64,000 nucleotides of DNA from Bradyrhizobium hereditatis (GTDB lineage Bacteria; Pseudomonadota; Alphaproteobacteria; Rhizobiales; Xanthobacteraceae). Of this stretch, positions 34,149-42,919 are shown one piece after another. The notes below the pieces were generated by a model. The model ran no database searches, was not told the origin of the DNA, and saw only the letters and a list, made by a program, of their open reading frames with translations. Both the position numbers and the translations under genes were made by a program. The stretch covers positions 1 through 64,000 of the forward strand of contig NZ_JAGKJK010000021.1 in NCBI RefSeq assembly GCF_020329435.1, in the 5' to 3' direction. Within the stretch, counting starts at the first letter, position 1. Every line of letters starts with the position of its first letter.

Positions 34149-34814
34149 ATGGCTGATGAGAACGAGCCGCCGCCGGAAAGCAAGCTGACGCGCAGCAAGC
34201 AGCGCTGGGCGCGCGAGGGAAAATTCCTGACCGGCAAGGTTGCGCGGCCCGAGGAATCACGCCTGCCGCCCGGTCAGCATCTCACCAAGGATTGGCCGAC
34301 GCTCGATCTCGGTTTGACGCCGAACATCTCTCGCGAGCACTGGCGGCTCGACGTTTATGGCGCGGTCGAGGCGACGCTATTCTGGGACTTCTCGGAGTTC
34401 ACCGCGCAGCCGCAGAGCAGGTTTTTGTCCGACATCCACTGCGTCACCACGTGGTCGCGCTACGACAATCAATGGGAGGGGCTGGCGACGCGCGATCTGC
34501 TCGATGCCTGCCGTCCCCGCGAGGAAGCGCGGTTCGTGGTGCTGCATTGCCATGACGGCTACACGACTAACCTGGCGTTGGAAGATTTCGCGGCCGAGGA
34601 CGCGTTGCTCGCCCATAGCTGGTCCGGCACGCCGCTGGAGCAGGAGCATGGCGGCCCGGTGCGGCTCGTCGTGCCGCATCTCTATTTCTGGAAAAGCGCG
34701 AAATGGCTGCAAGGCATCGAGTTTCTCGCGGAAGACAAGCCCGGCTATTGGGAAGTCCGCGGCTACCATAACCGCGGCGACCCATGGGCCGAGCAGAGAT
34801 ACTCAAGCGACTAG
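34149..34814 (+). CDS. Molybdopterin-dependent oxidoreductase (sulfite-oxidase fold, cytoplasmic form)
   Basis: A 221-residue protein with the molybdopterin-binding fold of sulfite oxidase and MsrP. The Mo-ligand Cys is Cys98 in DIHCVTTWSR; HCHDGYTTNLALED and VVPHLYFWKSAKWLQGI follow as in the family. There is no signal peptide: the N-terminus is charged and Pro-rich. It therefore probably stays in the cytoplasm, unlike MsrP. The electron partner and substrate are unknown; sulfoxide or other oxyanion reduction is possible. A hydrolase-OsmC fusion follows 21 bases downstream and a YeeE/YedE transporter converges on it, which suggests a sulfur or redox role. Confidence 0.88.
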   Translation: MADENEPPPESKLTRSKQRWAREGKFLTGKVARPEESRLPPGQHLTKDWPTLDLGLTPNISREHWRLDVYGAVEATLFWDFSEFTAQPQSRFLSDIHCVTTWSRYDNQWEGLATRDLLDACRPREEARFVVLHCHDGYTTNLALEDFAAEDALLAHSWSGTPLEQEHGGPVRLVVPHLYFWKSAKWLQGIEFLAEDKPGYWEVRGYHNRGDPWAEQRYSSD

Positions 34815-34835
34815 CACCAATCAGGGGGAACAGCC

Positions 34836-36059
34836 ATGTCGACTGAACGCTTTCAATTCACCGGCGAGGGCGGCCATCAGCTCGCCGCTTCGCTCGATCT
34901 TCCAGACGGGCCCATCCACGCCTACGCGCTGTTCGCGCATTGCTTCACCTGCGGCAAGGACGTGCTGGCGGCCAAGCGCATTGCGACCGCGCTTGCCGCC
35001 AAAGGAATTGCGGTGCTGCGCTTCGACTTCACCGGCCTCGGCGCCAGCGAAGGCGAATTCGCCAACTCGACCTTCACTTCCAATGTGGCCGACCTCGTCC
35101 GCGCCGCGACCCATCTGCGAGAAACCCGCGCAGCGCCGACGCTACTGATCGGTCATAGCCTCGGGGGAGCTGCGATCCTCGCCGCCGCCGGACAGATTCC
35201 GGAAGCAAAGGCTGTCGTCACGATCGCTGCGCCTTCCGATCCTGTGCATGTCACGCATCTTTTCAGGGACCGGATCGAGGACATCCGCACGCACGGCAAG
35301 GTGGAGGTTCAGCTCGCCGGGCGGGCCTTCCACGTCAAACGCGAATTCCTCGACGACGTCGGCGAGCACAGCCTGGCGGCGCATATCGCAAATCTTCACA
35401 AAGCGCTGCTGGTGATGCATTCCCCCACCGATGAGACGGTGGGCATCGACAACGCGACGAAGATATTTGTCGCCGCCAAGCATCCCAAGAGCTTCGTATC
35501 GCTGTCAGGCTCCGATCATCTCCTCAGCAACAGGAGCGATGGCGCCTACGTCGCCGACGTCATCGCTGCGTGGGCCGGGCGCTACATCGAGACCGTCGCC
35601 GCGCAGCCTGTTTCCGCCGCGAGCGAAGCACCGCGCAACGTCATGGTGCGCGAAACCCGCAACAGCAAGTTCCAGCAGATCGTCACCGCAGGCCCCCATG
35701 AAATGGTGGCGGATGAGCCCGTGGCCCTGGGCGGGCAGGACAGCGGACCCGGACCGTATGATTTCCTGCTCGCGGGCCTTGGCGCCTGCACGTCGATGAC
35801 GATGCGGATGTATGCCGATCGAAAATCGCTGCCGCTCGAGCGCGTCACGGTGACGCTCAAGCACAGCAAGATCCACGCGAGGGATTGCGAGGAGTGCGAA
35901 ACGCGGGAAGGCATGCTGGATCAGATCGACCGCGTCATTTCGATCGAGGGCGCGCTCGACGCCGACCAGCGCGCACGGCTGATGGAGATCGCGGACAAGT
36001 GCCCGGTGCACCGGACGCTGACGTCGAAAATCCGGATTGTGACGAAGGCGGCGGATTAG
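34836..36059 (+). CDS. Bifunctional alpha/beta hydrolase / OsmC-family protein
   Basis: A 407-residue fusion. Residues 1-255 are an alpha/beta hydrolase with FDFTGLGASEGEF, nucleophile Ser108 in GHSLGG and probable triad partners Asp199 and His228. Residues 265-405 are an OsmC/Ohr-type domain; the reactive cysteines are Cys318 in LGACTSMTM and Cys389 in ADKCPVHRTL, with the usual Glu/Arg pocket. The OsmC part reduces organic or fatty-acid hydroperoxides with a thiol partner. The hydrolase part might free the substrate from an ester or thioester (inferred). A GGGGGA lies upstream of the start. Fusions like this are known in proteobacteria, though rarely studied. Confidence 0.92.
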   Translation: MSTERFQFTGEGGHQLAASLDLPDGPIHAYALFAHCFTCGKDVLAAKRIATALAAKGIAVLRFDFTGLGASEGEFANSTFTSNVADLVRAATHLRETRAAPTLLIGHSLGGAAILAAAGQIPEAKAVVTIAAPSDPVHVTHLFRDRIEDIRTHGKVEVQLAGRAFHVKREFLDDVGEHSLAAHIANLHKALLVMHSPTDETVGIDNATKIFVAAKHPKSFVSLSGSDHLLSNRSDGAYVADVIAAWAGRYIETVAAQPVSAASEAPRNVMVRETRNSKFQQIVTAGPHEMVADEPVALGGQDSGPGPYDFLLAGLGACTSMTMRMYADRKSLPLERVTVTLKHSKIHARDCEECETREGMLDQIDRVISIEGALDADQRARLMEIADKCPVHRTLTSKIRIVTKAAD

Positions 36060-37120
36060 GCCGCCGCCAGCGGGCGCACCCGCAACGCGCCGCGCAGGCC
36101 CGCGGCGGTGCCGACGAGGATGCCGGCGAAGGCGATCAGGGATGCCAGCGCCAGAGTGGAGAAGCCGGTCAGCCCCTGCCCGATCGAGCAGCCGAATGCC
36201 ATCACGCCGCCGATACCCATCAGCGCGGCGCCGCCGCCGGAGCGCAGCATGTGGCGCGGCGATTGAAAACCTTCGAGCTGAAAACGGCCGGTCACCAGCG
36301 CAGTGACGAGGCTGCCGGCAAAGACACCGAACACGGTGACAATCCCGAAATTCAGCGTCGAGCCCGTCGACAGCATGATGTACTGCAACGCGTCCGCGAT
36401 CGGCGCGATGAAGGTGAGCGAGGTCACCGGCACAGGATTGAAATCGTCGGCGCCGAGATAGCCGGTCGCGAACCAGCCAGCCGCCACCAGAACGCCGACG
36501 ATGAGACCGGCTGCGATCTGCCCTGGCGAACGGCGGAAGGCCGGGTGCGCAAAGGCGAAGATGATCAGCGCCGCCGAAATGATCGAGGCCGCCAGCATTC
36601 GCGCGGCTGTTGCGTCAAGGCCGGCGGCCGCAAACAGCGCAGGCACGGAGTTGGCATTCGCCGTGGTCTGCGATGCGCCGACCATCGCGATGCGGGCCGG
36701 GGCGATCAGGCCTTTCAATGTCATCTGCGCGAAGATCGCCAGCACGACGACCACCAGGAAGGAACGAAGATTGCCGCGCCCGAGCAGCACCAGCGCGCGG
36801 GAGCCGCAGCCGTTCGACAGCACCATGCCGTAACCGAACAGGAGGCCGCCGAAGAACATCACCGGCGCGGAGAAGGATGGCTGCAGATAGATCGACTTGC
36901 CGATGTCGGCGAGGCCGGCGGCCGCCAGCAATTGCGTCGCAGCGACGGCAACGCCGATCGCAAGCGCATAGGTGCGCACCAGCCGGCCGTCTCCCTCGGC
37001 CCAGAAACCGCGAAGGCTAGAGAGCAGGCAAAACCCGCTCAACAATCCGACCGATCCGTAGATGAGACCGATCAGTAATCCGCTGATGACAATGATGTTG
37101 CTACCGTCCAGCACCGGCAT
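36056..37120 (-). CDS. YeeE/YedE-family sulfur transporter (TsuA-like)
   Basis: A 354-residue membrane protein of about ten to twelve segments. The three conserved Cys of thiosulfate transporter TsuA-type proteins are present: Cys31 in LLSGFCLLSS, Cys105 in LSNGCGSRAL and Cys311 in MAFGCSIGQGLTGFS. These Cys pass thiosulfate or a related sulfur compound inwards. It lacks a partner TusA/YeeD gene here. It converges on the OsmC fusion, the stop codons sharing TTAG at 36056-36059. Confidence 0.9.
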   Translation of the reverse strand: MPVLDGSNIIVISGLLIGLIYGSVGLLSGFCLLSSLRGFWAEGDGRLVRTYALAIGVAVAATQLLAAAGLADIGKSIYLQPSFSAPVMFFGGLLFGYGMVLSNGCGSRALVLLGRGNLRSFLVVVVLAIFAQMTLKGLIAPARIAMVGASQTTANANSVPALFAAAGLDATAARMLAASIISAALIIFAFAHPAFRRSPGQIAAGLIVGVLVAAGWFATGYLGADDFNPVPVTSLTFIAPIADALQYIMLSTGSTLNFGIVTVFGVFAGSLVTALVTGRFQLEGFQSPRHMLRSGGGAALMGIGGVMAFGCSIGQGLTGFSTLALASLIAFAGILVGTAAGLRGALRVRPLAAA

Positions 37121-37274
37121 GTCCCCGCTCTATGCGCCGCAAAAGGCGGCCATCACGGCTCAAATAGGAAGCAATTTCCGTGCTGCTAATACGTTGGAAG
37201 CATAGGTCCGTCCACGGCCTGCCGCTGCGGAGAATTAATCTCTCGCCCGACAGCGAACTCAGGGAACAAAGATG

Positions 37275-37294
37275 CTGCTTCTCGCCCGAAGCAG
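37275..37294. other. Hairpin in the leader region of the YeeE/YedE gene
   Basis: Perfect arms CTGCTTC (37275-37281) and GAAGCAG (37288-37294) around a six-base loop, in the 214-base gap upstream of the transporter gene. No clear poly-U follows on either strand, so a terminator is not well supported; it could be a leader structure or an operator. Confidence 0.3.
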
Positions 37295-37334
37295 GAGAGT
37301 TTTGCTTTCCACGCAAAAAAGAAGGCAGCTATCT

Positions 37335-38354
37335 TCAAGCCGAGGGCTTCAGGATCACGCGGTCCCGTGAGGAGCCGGCGACTGCAACGAAGGCGGCCTT
37401 CGCCTGTTCCAGCGGATACATCGCGCTCGGCTTGATCGGGAACGGCTTGAGATGGCCGCTGGCAAAGCCGGCGCCGAGTTCCCGCAGTACCACGCCGGTC
37501 GCGACCGACGACAGGCCGAGCGTGTCGATGCCGACATAGGTGTGCTGGCCGCGGTAGAATTCGAGAATATTGAACTGCACGATGCGGTCGATCGCCGCGA
37601 TCAGGATCTGCCGCCCGCGTATGCCGAGCGAGTTGTGCGCGGCCTGAAAATAGGGATCACCGACGGTATTGAAGACGATGTCAGCGCCCCTGCCGTCCGT
37701 TAGCTCGCGTACACGTCCCGCGATGTCGGTTGCCGAAGCGTCGATCACCTCGACCGGCGAACTGGCATGGCCTTCATACGGCTCGCTCTTGCGCACCACG
37801 CCGATGACGCGCGCGCCACGCCAGCTCGCGATCTGCGTCGCCGCCTGCCCGACCTTGCCATTGACCCCCATGACCAGCACGGTCTCCCCGGCCTTCGGAA
37901 CACCGGCGCGGTGCAAGCCTTCCATTGCGGTCACAAAGGGCACGCCGATACCGGCGGCCTCCTCCCATGAAAGACTCTTCGGCTTTTCAACCACGGCGTC
38001 CGCCTCGACCACGAGATGGGTAGCGTGGGTGCCGTCGCGGCGAATGCCGAGATCCCCGGACGAGCCGAACACCTCGCGCCCGATCCACCCTTCCGGCCCG
38101 TCAATCACGATGCCCGCATAATCGCGCCCCGGCGTGCGCGGAAAGATCGCATAGGGCATCAGCCCGGTTGCCGCCTTGACATCCGACGGGTTGATGGCCG
38201 CGGCCTTGATGTCGATCAGCAGATCGTTTTCGCCACGCGACAGCGCGCGCGTTTCGATCACGGGCGCGAGTGAGGCAGCGTCGGCGACCTTCGAAAGCAG
38301 ACGGACGCAGCGGGCCTGCGCTGTAAAGGGCTTAACGTCTTTGGCAACCGGCAT
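37335..38354 (-). CDS. Zinc-binding-type alcohol dehydrogenase / quinone oxidoreductase family (MDR)
   Basis: A 339-residue medium-chain reductase. The N-terminal GroES-like domain holds AAINPSDVKAATGLMP and PGRDYAGIV, and the Rossmann part holds AGETVLVMGVNGKVGQAATQIAS; the structural zinc Cys cluster is absent, so it belongs to the quinone oxidoreductase branch and uses NADPH. ATG 38354 is chosen because AGGAAGG lies just before it, though a GTG 18 bases earlier is possible. It is 33 bases downstream of paaK on the same strand and could be co-transcribed, but it is not a known member of the paa pathway. Confidence 0.85.
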   Translation of the reverse strand: MPVAKDVKPFTAQARCVRLLSKVADAASLAPVIETRALSRGENDLLIDIKAAAINPSDVKAATGLMPYAIFPRTPGRDYAGIVIDGPEGWIGREVFGSSGDLGIRRDGTHATHLVVEADAVVEKPKSLSWEEAAGIGVPFVTAMEGLHRAGVPKAGETVLVMGVNGKVGQAATQIASWRGARVIGVVRKSEPYEGHASSPVEVIDASATDIAGRVRELTDGRGADIVFNTVGDPYFQAAHNSLGIRGRQILIAAIDRIVQFNILEFYRGQHTYVGIDTLGLSSVATGVVLRELGAGFASGHLKPFPIKPSAMYPLEQAKAAFVAVAGSSRDRVILKPSA

Positions 38355-38387
38355 CGCGGCCTTCCTGCTCACTCATTCCAGCAGGAG

Positions 38388-39719
38388 TTATCCTTTCGGC
38401 CGCTTGTCGTAAACCCGTTTGGCTTTGCCGAGCGAACGTTCCAGCGTGTCGGGCGCCACTGCCTTGATGCGGGCGGTGATGCCGATGGTGTTCTTGATGA
38501 AGACCGAGACTTTCTCGGCATGCGCCTCCAGGCCGCCGGCGTCCCAGCATTCGGGCCGGGCTTCGGCGAGCACGGTCATCTCGTCCATCCGCCCTTCCCG
38601 CGTCAGTTCGATGATGAAGTGGCCACCGCACCAGTCGGTCGCCAGCAGCGCCTCCTCGATCTGGGTCGGAAATACGTTGACGCCGCGCAAGATGATCATG
38701 TCGTCGGAACGACCCGTCACCTTCTCCATGCGCCGCATGCCCGGCCGCGCCGTGCCCGGCAGCAGCCGTGTCAGGTCGCGCGTGCGATAACGGATGATCG
38801 GAAAGCCCTGCTTGGTGAGCGAAGTGAATACCAGTTCGCCCTTCTCGCCATCCGGCAGCAATCTACCGGTGTCGGGATCGATCACTTCCGGATAGAAGTG
38901 ATCCTCCCAGATGTGCAGGCCGTCTTTGGTCTCCACGCATTCCTGTGCGACGCCGGGGCCGATGACTTCCGACAGCCCGTAAATATCGGTTGCGTCCATG
39001 TCGAAGGCCTGCTCGATCTCCGCGCGCATCGCGTTGGTCCAGGGCTCGGCGCCGAAGATGCCGAACTTCAGCGAGGATTTTCGGGGATCGAGACCCTGCC
39101 GTTTGAACTCGTCGAGAATCGCCAGCATGTAGCTTGGCGTCACCGTAATGATGTCGGGTCTGAAATCGTTGATCAGTTGCACCTGCCGCTCGGTCATGCC
39201 GCCGGAGATAGGCACCACGGTACAGCCGAGCTTTTCGGCGCCGTAGTGCACTCCGAGGCCGCCGGTGAACAGGCCGTAGCCATAGGCATTGTGAATGATC
39301 ATGCCGGTGCGGCCGCCGGCGGCGCGGATCGAGCGCGCCATCACATCCGACCAGATATCGATATCTCCTTGCGTATAGCCGACCACGATCGGTTTGCCCG
39401 TCGTGCCCGAGGAAGCATGAACACGGACCAGCTTTTCGCGGGGGACCGCGAACATGTTGAAGGGATAGTTGTCGCGAAGGTCGGTCTTCACCGTGAACGG
39501 GAATTTGGCGAGATCGGAAAGCTGTTTGAAATCGGAGGGATGCACGCCGGCTGCATCGAACGCCTTCCTGTAATGCGCGACGTTGTCATAGGCGTGCTTG
39601 AGCGACCAAGTGAGGCGCTTGGTCTGCAGCGCCATGATCTCGTCGCGCGAGGCGCGTTCGGCTTCATCCAGTTCGGGATGGTAGCCACTTCCACTGGACT
39701 TCAATCTTGCCATGGCCAT
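38388..39719 (-). CDS. paaK: Phenylacetate-CoA ligase
   Basis: A 443-residue AMP-forming ligase that activates phenylacetate with ATP and CoA, the first step of the pathway. The phosphate loop is HASSGTTGKPIVVGYT, and IFGAEPWTNAMRAEIEQAF, YGLSEVIGPGVAQEC, YRTRDLTRLLPGTARPG and GRSDDMIILRGVNVFPTQIE are family signatures. Length matches PaaK. It ends the minus-strand paa run after paaI. Confidence 0.96.
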   Translation of the reverse strand: MAMARLKSSGSGYHPELDEAERASRDEIMALQTKRLTWSLKHAYDNVAHYRKAFDAAGVHPSDFKQLSDLAKFPFTVKTDLRDNYPFNMFAVPREKLVRVHASSGTTGKPIVVGYTQGDIDIWSDVMARSIRAAGGRTGMIIHNAYGYGLFTGGLGVHYGAEKLGCTVVPISGGMTERQVQLINDFRPDIITVTPSYMLAILDEFKRQGLDPRKSSLKFGIFGAEPWTNAMRAEIEQAFDMDATDIYGLSEVIGPGVAQECVETKDGLHIWEDHFYPEVIDPDTGRLLPDGEKGELVFTSLTKQGFPIIRYRTRDLTRLLPGTARPGMRRMEKVTGRSDDMIILRGVNVFPTQIEEALLATDWCGGHFIIELTREGRMDEMTVLAEARPECWDAGGLEAHAEKVSVFIKNTIGITARIKAVAPDTLERSLGKAKRVYDKRPKG

Positions 39720-39737
39720 GACGCGTTTCCCTTGTTG

Positions 39738-40196
39738 CTATTCTTGCGTGGCTGAGCCGTCCGCATCCGGCAGCCAGGTGCCCGCGATGGTGCGGGAATG
39801 GCCGCGGAACTCGGCGATCACGACATCGCCGGCGGTGACGCGGACGTCGTAGATACCTGACCTGCCGTTGCGCGAAACTTCGCGCGCGGTCGCGACCAGC
39901 ACGTCGCCGAGCTTGCCCGGCCGGATGAAGGTGATGTCGCATTGCGCGGCGACGGCGCGTTCGTTGCGGGAGTTGCAGGCAAAGGCGAAGGTGGAATCAG
40001 CGAGCAGGAAAATGAAGCCGCCATGGGCGATGCGCTGGCCGTTGACCATGTGCGGAGCGACCGTCATCGTCAGCGTCGCCTGCCCGGGCTTGATCTCGAC
40101 AATCTTCATGCCGAGGCCCTTGCTGGCGTCGTCTTCCTTCCACATCGCATCCGCGCAGGCTCGGGCGATCTCATCCGGCGAAAGCGCGACGTTCAT
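39738..40196 (-). CDS. paaI: Hydroxyphenylacetyl-CoA thioesterase
   Basis: A 152-residue hotdog-fold thioesterase. NGQRIAHGGFIFLLADSTFAFACN is the PaaI signature, with the catalytic Asp in the LADS segment, and QCDITFIRPGKLGDVLVA follows. It releases CoA from dead-end thioesters such as hydroxyphenylacetyl-CoA and so keeps CoA free while the pathway runs. It ends 18 bases before paaK and begins 134 bases after paaE. Confidence 0.94.
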   Translation of the reverse strand: MNVALSPDEIARACADAMWKEDDASKGLGMKIVEIKPGQATLTMTVAPHMVNGQRIAHGGFIFLLADSTFAFACNSRNERAVAAQCDITFIRPGKLGDVLVATAREVSRNGRSGIYDVRVTAGDVVIAEFRGHSRTIAGTWLPDADGSATQE

Positions 40197-40330
40197 AGCT
40201 GATAACCCGCTCTGCGAGACGGTTCCACGACGTTCTCTCCCTGTGCGTACGGGCCTGTTTGAACGGCCTCTTTACGAAGTTACTTCGTGTTGGGTCGAAG
40301 CACCAAGGGTGTCAACGACCACGGTTTTCC

Positions 40331-41410
40331 CTAGACATGATCGTAATCGACCACGACCTTGTCCGAACATGGCCGTGCCTGGCAGGTCAGGATGAAGCCT
40401 GCCTTCAGCTCCCACGGCTCCAGCGAATAATTGACCTCCATCTCTGCGTCGCCTTCAACCAGCTTGGCGCGGCAGGTCGAGCACATGCCGCCCTTGCAGG
40501 CGAACGGCAGATCCATGCCGGCGCGCAAGGCGGCGTCCAGGATCGCTTCACCTTCGGCAACGGGCACCTCGCGCCGCTTGCCGTCGATAATCAGGGATGC
40601 CACAGCTTTCGGCGGCGCCGACGGCTCGACAATCTTCTTCGGACGCGGCTTGCCGCCGAACTCCGAGACGAAGCGCTCGACGTGAATGCGATCCTCGGGG
40701 ATGCCGATGTCGCGGCAGGTCGCCTCGATGTCCTCGCTCATGCCCATCGGGCCGCAGATGAAGACGTGATCGACGCTCGCCGCCGGCACCAGGGAGCGCA
40801 ACAGCACGCGCACCTTCTCGCCGTCGAGCCGGCCGTGCAGAATCGGAATGTCCTGCTCCTCGCCCGAGATCACATGAAAGAGTGAAAACCGCTGCATGAA
40901 GCGGTCCTTCAGTTCCTCCAGCTCTTCGAGGAACAGCATGCTCGATGTCGTGCGGTTACCGTAGAACAGGAAAAAGCGGCTGTGCGGCTCGCGGGCGAGC
41001 ACGCCCTTGATGATCGAGAGGACCGGCGTGATGCCGCTGCCTGCGGCAAAGCCGACATACACCCTCGCCTCGTCGGGCGCATGCGCGACGCCGAAGCGGC
41101 CGGTCGGCGTCATCACGTCGAGTTCGTCGCCGGCTTTCAGTTCCTCCGCCGCCCAGTTCGAGAACGCGCCGCCATCGACCTTCTTCAGGGCGATTCGCAG
41201 CTCGCCGTCGTCGGGTCCGGAGCAGATCGAATAGGAACGGCGCACCTCTTCACCATCCATCGTCGTCCGCAGCGTGAGGTATTGGCCGGGGGTGAAGCTA
41301 TAGTCGTCCTCCAGCTCCATCGGGATGGCGAAGGTCATGGACACCGCGTCGGCGGCCTCGCGGCGGAGGTCGTTGATGGCGAGACGATGAAAGCGCGGCG
41401 CGTGGGACAT
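40331..41410 (-). CDS. paaE: Phenylacetyl-CoA epoxidase, reductase subunit
   Basis: A 359-residue ferredoxin-NADP reductase-type subunit that feeds electrons to the PaaAC oxygenase. The FAD-binding part has RRSYSICSGPDDGELRIALK, the NADPH part AGSGITPVLSIIKG, and the C-terminal 2Fe-2S ferredoxin domain CKGGMCSTCRAKLVEG with the fourth ligand Cys in ILTCQARP. Length and domain order match PaaE. Separated from paaD by 112 bases with a palindromic repeat. Confidence 0.96.
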   Translation of the reverse strand: MSHAPRFHRLAINDLRREAADAVSMTFAIPMELEDDYSFTPGQYLTLRTTMDGEEVRRSYSICSGPDDGELRIALKKVDGGAFSNWAAEELKAGDELDVMTPTGRFGVAHAPDEARVYVGFAAGSGITPVLSIIKGVLAREPHSRFFLFYGNRTTSSMLFLEELEELKDRFMQRFSLFHVISGEEQDIPILHGRLDGEKVRVLLRSLVPAASVDHVFICGPMGMSEDIEATCRDIGIPEDRIHVERFVSEFGGKPRPKKIVEPSAPPKAVASLIIDGKRREVPVAEGEAILDAALRAGMDLPFACKGGMCSTCRAKLVEGDAEMEVNYSLEPWELKAGFILTCQARPCSDKVVVDYDHV

Positions 41411-41421
41411 TAGTTGCCTCC

Positions 41422-41508
41422 ACCGTCATTGCGAGGAGCTAAGCGACGAAGCAACCCACACTTGCTTTGCTGCCGAATGGATTGCTTCGCTTCACTCGCA
41501 ATGACGGT
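41422..41508. repeat. Palindromic intergenic repeat, family D (ACCGTCATTGCGAG...CTCGCAATGACGGT)
   Basis: ACCGTCATTGCGAGGAGC at the left pairs with TTCACTCGCAATGACGGT at the right. It lies between paaE and paaD within the operon. A second copy is at 55946-56033. Confidence 0.85.
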
Positions 41509-41522
41509 CATGGATCGCGATC

Positions 41523-42023
41523 TCAATGACATTTGAAATAATCAAATGGTTCGCGGCAGGCCTTGCAGCGCCACAGCGCCTTGCAGGAGGTCGAGCCGAA
41601 CTCGGACAGCAGCTCGGTATTATCAGAGCCGCATTGCGGACAGGCCACCTGCTGTTCGCCGAACAGCGCGCGGCGCGAGCTTGAGGCTAGCGGCGGCGCG
41701 ATGCCGTAGGCCCTGAGTTTGTTGCGCCCGTCTTCGCTCATCCAGTCGGTGGTCCAGGCCGGCGACAACACGGTGCGGACGGTCGGCCGCGCGATGCCGG
41801 CGCGCTCCAGCGCCAGTTCGATCTCCAGCGCGATCATGTTCATGGCGGGACAACCGGAATAGGTCGGTGTGATCGCGACCTCGACGCGGCCGTCATGCAC
41901 CTCGACCTCGCGCAGCACGCCGAGATCGGCGATGGTGAGCACGGGGATCTCGGGATCGACGACCTGTGAGGCCGCCTCCCAGGCGCGCCGGCGCAGATCG
42001 GTATCGCTGAGAGCCGTCACCAT
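41523..42023 (-). CDS. paaD: Phenylacetyl-CoA epoxidase-associated protein PaaD
   Basis: A 166-residue protein of the MIP18/SufT-like DUF59 fold with a zinc ribbon, thought to help Fe-S or metal assembly of the epoxidase. LRREVEVHDGRVEV-type strands are preceded by VVDPEIPVLTIADLGVLR, the DUF59 signature. The C-terminus has CPQCGSD and WRCKACREPFDYFKCH. It overlaps paaC by seven bases, so the two are translationally coupled. Confidence 0.95.
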   Translation of the reverse strand: MVTALSDTDLRRRAWEAASQVVDPEIPVLTIADLGVLREVEVHDGRVEVAITPTYSGCPAMNMIALEIELALERAGIARPTVRTVLSPAWTTDWMSEDGRNKLRAYGIAPPLASSSRRALFGEQQVACPQCGSDNTELLSEFGSTSCKALWRCKACREPFDYFKCH

Positions 42024-42793
42024 GTCGCCCCCGGAAAAGTCCGCTGCATCGACTGCAGCTCGCTGAGGAGATGGCCGAGATGCTCGCTGTGCCGGCCGCT
42101 GCGGCCGCCCTGCTGCATCCAGTCCTTCTTGGGCAAAACGAGCGTTGCCTCGGCGACAACGCCGCTAATCGTCTTCAGCCATTGCGGACGCAGCGGCGCC
42201 GGATCGACCGCGATGCCGGCATCAATCAGCCCGCGTTCGCTGTCGTCGACGGAAAACATCTCGCCGGTAAAGGCCCAGAGCTCGTCGATCGCCGATTGCA
42301 CGCGGCCGTGGCTTTCCTCGGTACCGTCGCCGAGCCGAATGATCCATTCCGAGGAATGGCGCAAATGATAGGCGCTTTCCTTTTCCGATTTCGCGGCGAT
42401 CGCCGCCAGCGTGGCGTCGGTAGAGCGCATCATCGCGCGCCAGTAGAGATCGGCAAACGCTGCGTAGAAGAACTGCCGCACCATAGTGCGGGCGAAATCG
42501 CCATTCGGCTGTTCCAGCAGCAGGAGATTACGGTACTGCCTGACGTCGCGTAGATAGGCGAACTTGTCCTCGTCATTGCCCCTGCCCTCGACCTTGGCCG
42601 CATAAGTATAGAGTTCGCGGGCCTGGCCGAGCAGATCGAGGCCCATATTGGCGAGCGCCATGTCCTCTTCCAGCATCGGTGCATGGCCGCACCATTCCGA
42701 CAGCCGATGCCCCAGGATCAGCGCATCATCGGCGCGGCGCAGCGTGTAGAGCACCAGCGGGGTTTCGGAGACGGTGATATTGGCTGCGGTCAT
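42017..42793 (-). CDS. paaC: Phenylacetyl-CoA epoxidase subunit PaaC
   Basis: A 258-residue ferritin-like helical subunit that partners PaaA in the ring-1,2-epoxidase. DDALILGHRLSEWCGHAP, LANMGLDLLGQARELYTYAA and KSEKESAYHLRHSSEWIIRLGDGTEESH are PaaC signatures. ATG 42793 is preferred because GAAGG lies just upstream and the family homology begins there; ten more residues are possible. The gap to paaB upstream holds a palindromic repeat. Confidence 0.95.
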   Translation of the reverse strand: MTAANITVSETPLVLYTLRRADDALILGHRLSEWCGHAPMLEEDMALANMGLDLLGQARELYTYAAKVEGRGNDEDKFAYLRDVRQYRNLLLLEQPNGDFARTMVRQFFYAAFADLYWRAMMRSTDATLAAIAAKSEKESAYHLRHSSEWIIRLGDGTEESHGRVQSAIDELWAFTGEMFSVDDSERGLIDAGIAVDPAPLRPQWLKTISGVVAEATLVLPKKDWMQQGGRSGRHSEHLGHLLSELQSMQRTFPGATW

Positions 42794-42824
42794 ATACCTT
42801 CGTCCTTGCATCCACTTGTTCAAC

Positions 42825-42919
42825 CGTCATCCTGAGGAGCCTGCGTAGCAGGCGTCTCGAAGGATGGGCCGCGGGCTACATGGTTTGAGACGGCGCTGCG
42901 CGCCTCCTCACCATGACGG
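42825..42919. repeat. Palindromic intergenic repeat, family A, between paaB and paaC
   Basis: CGTCATCCTGAGGAGCC, GGCGTCTCGAAGGATGG, TGGTTTGAGACGGC and CGCCTCCTCACCATGACGG. The element's edge is directly at the paaB stop codon (42920-42922). Confidence 0.85.
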
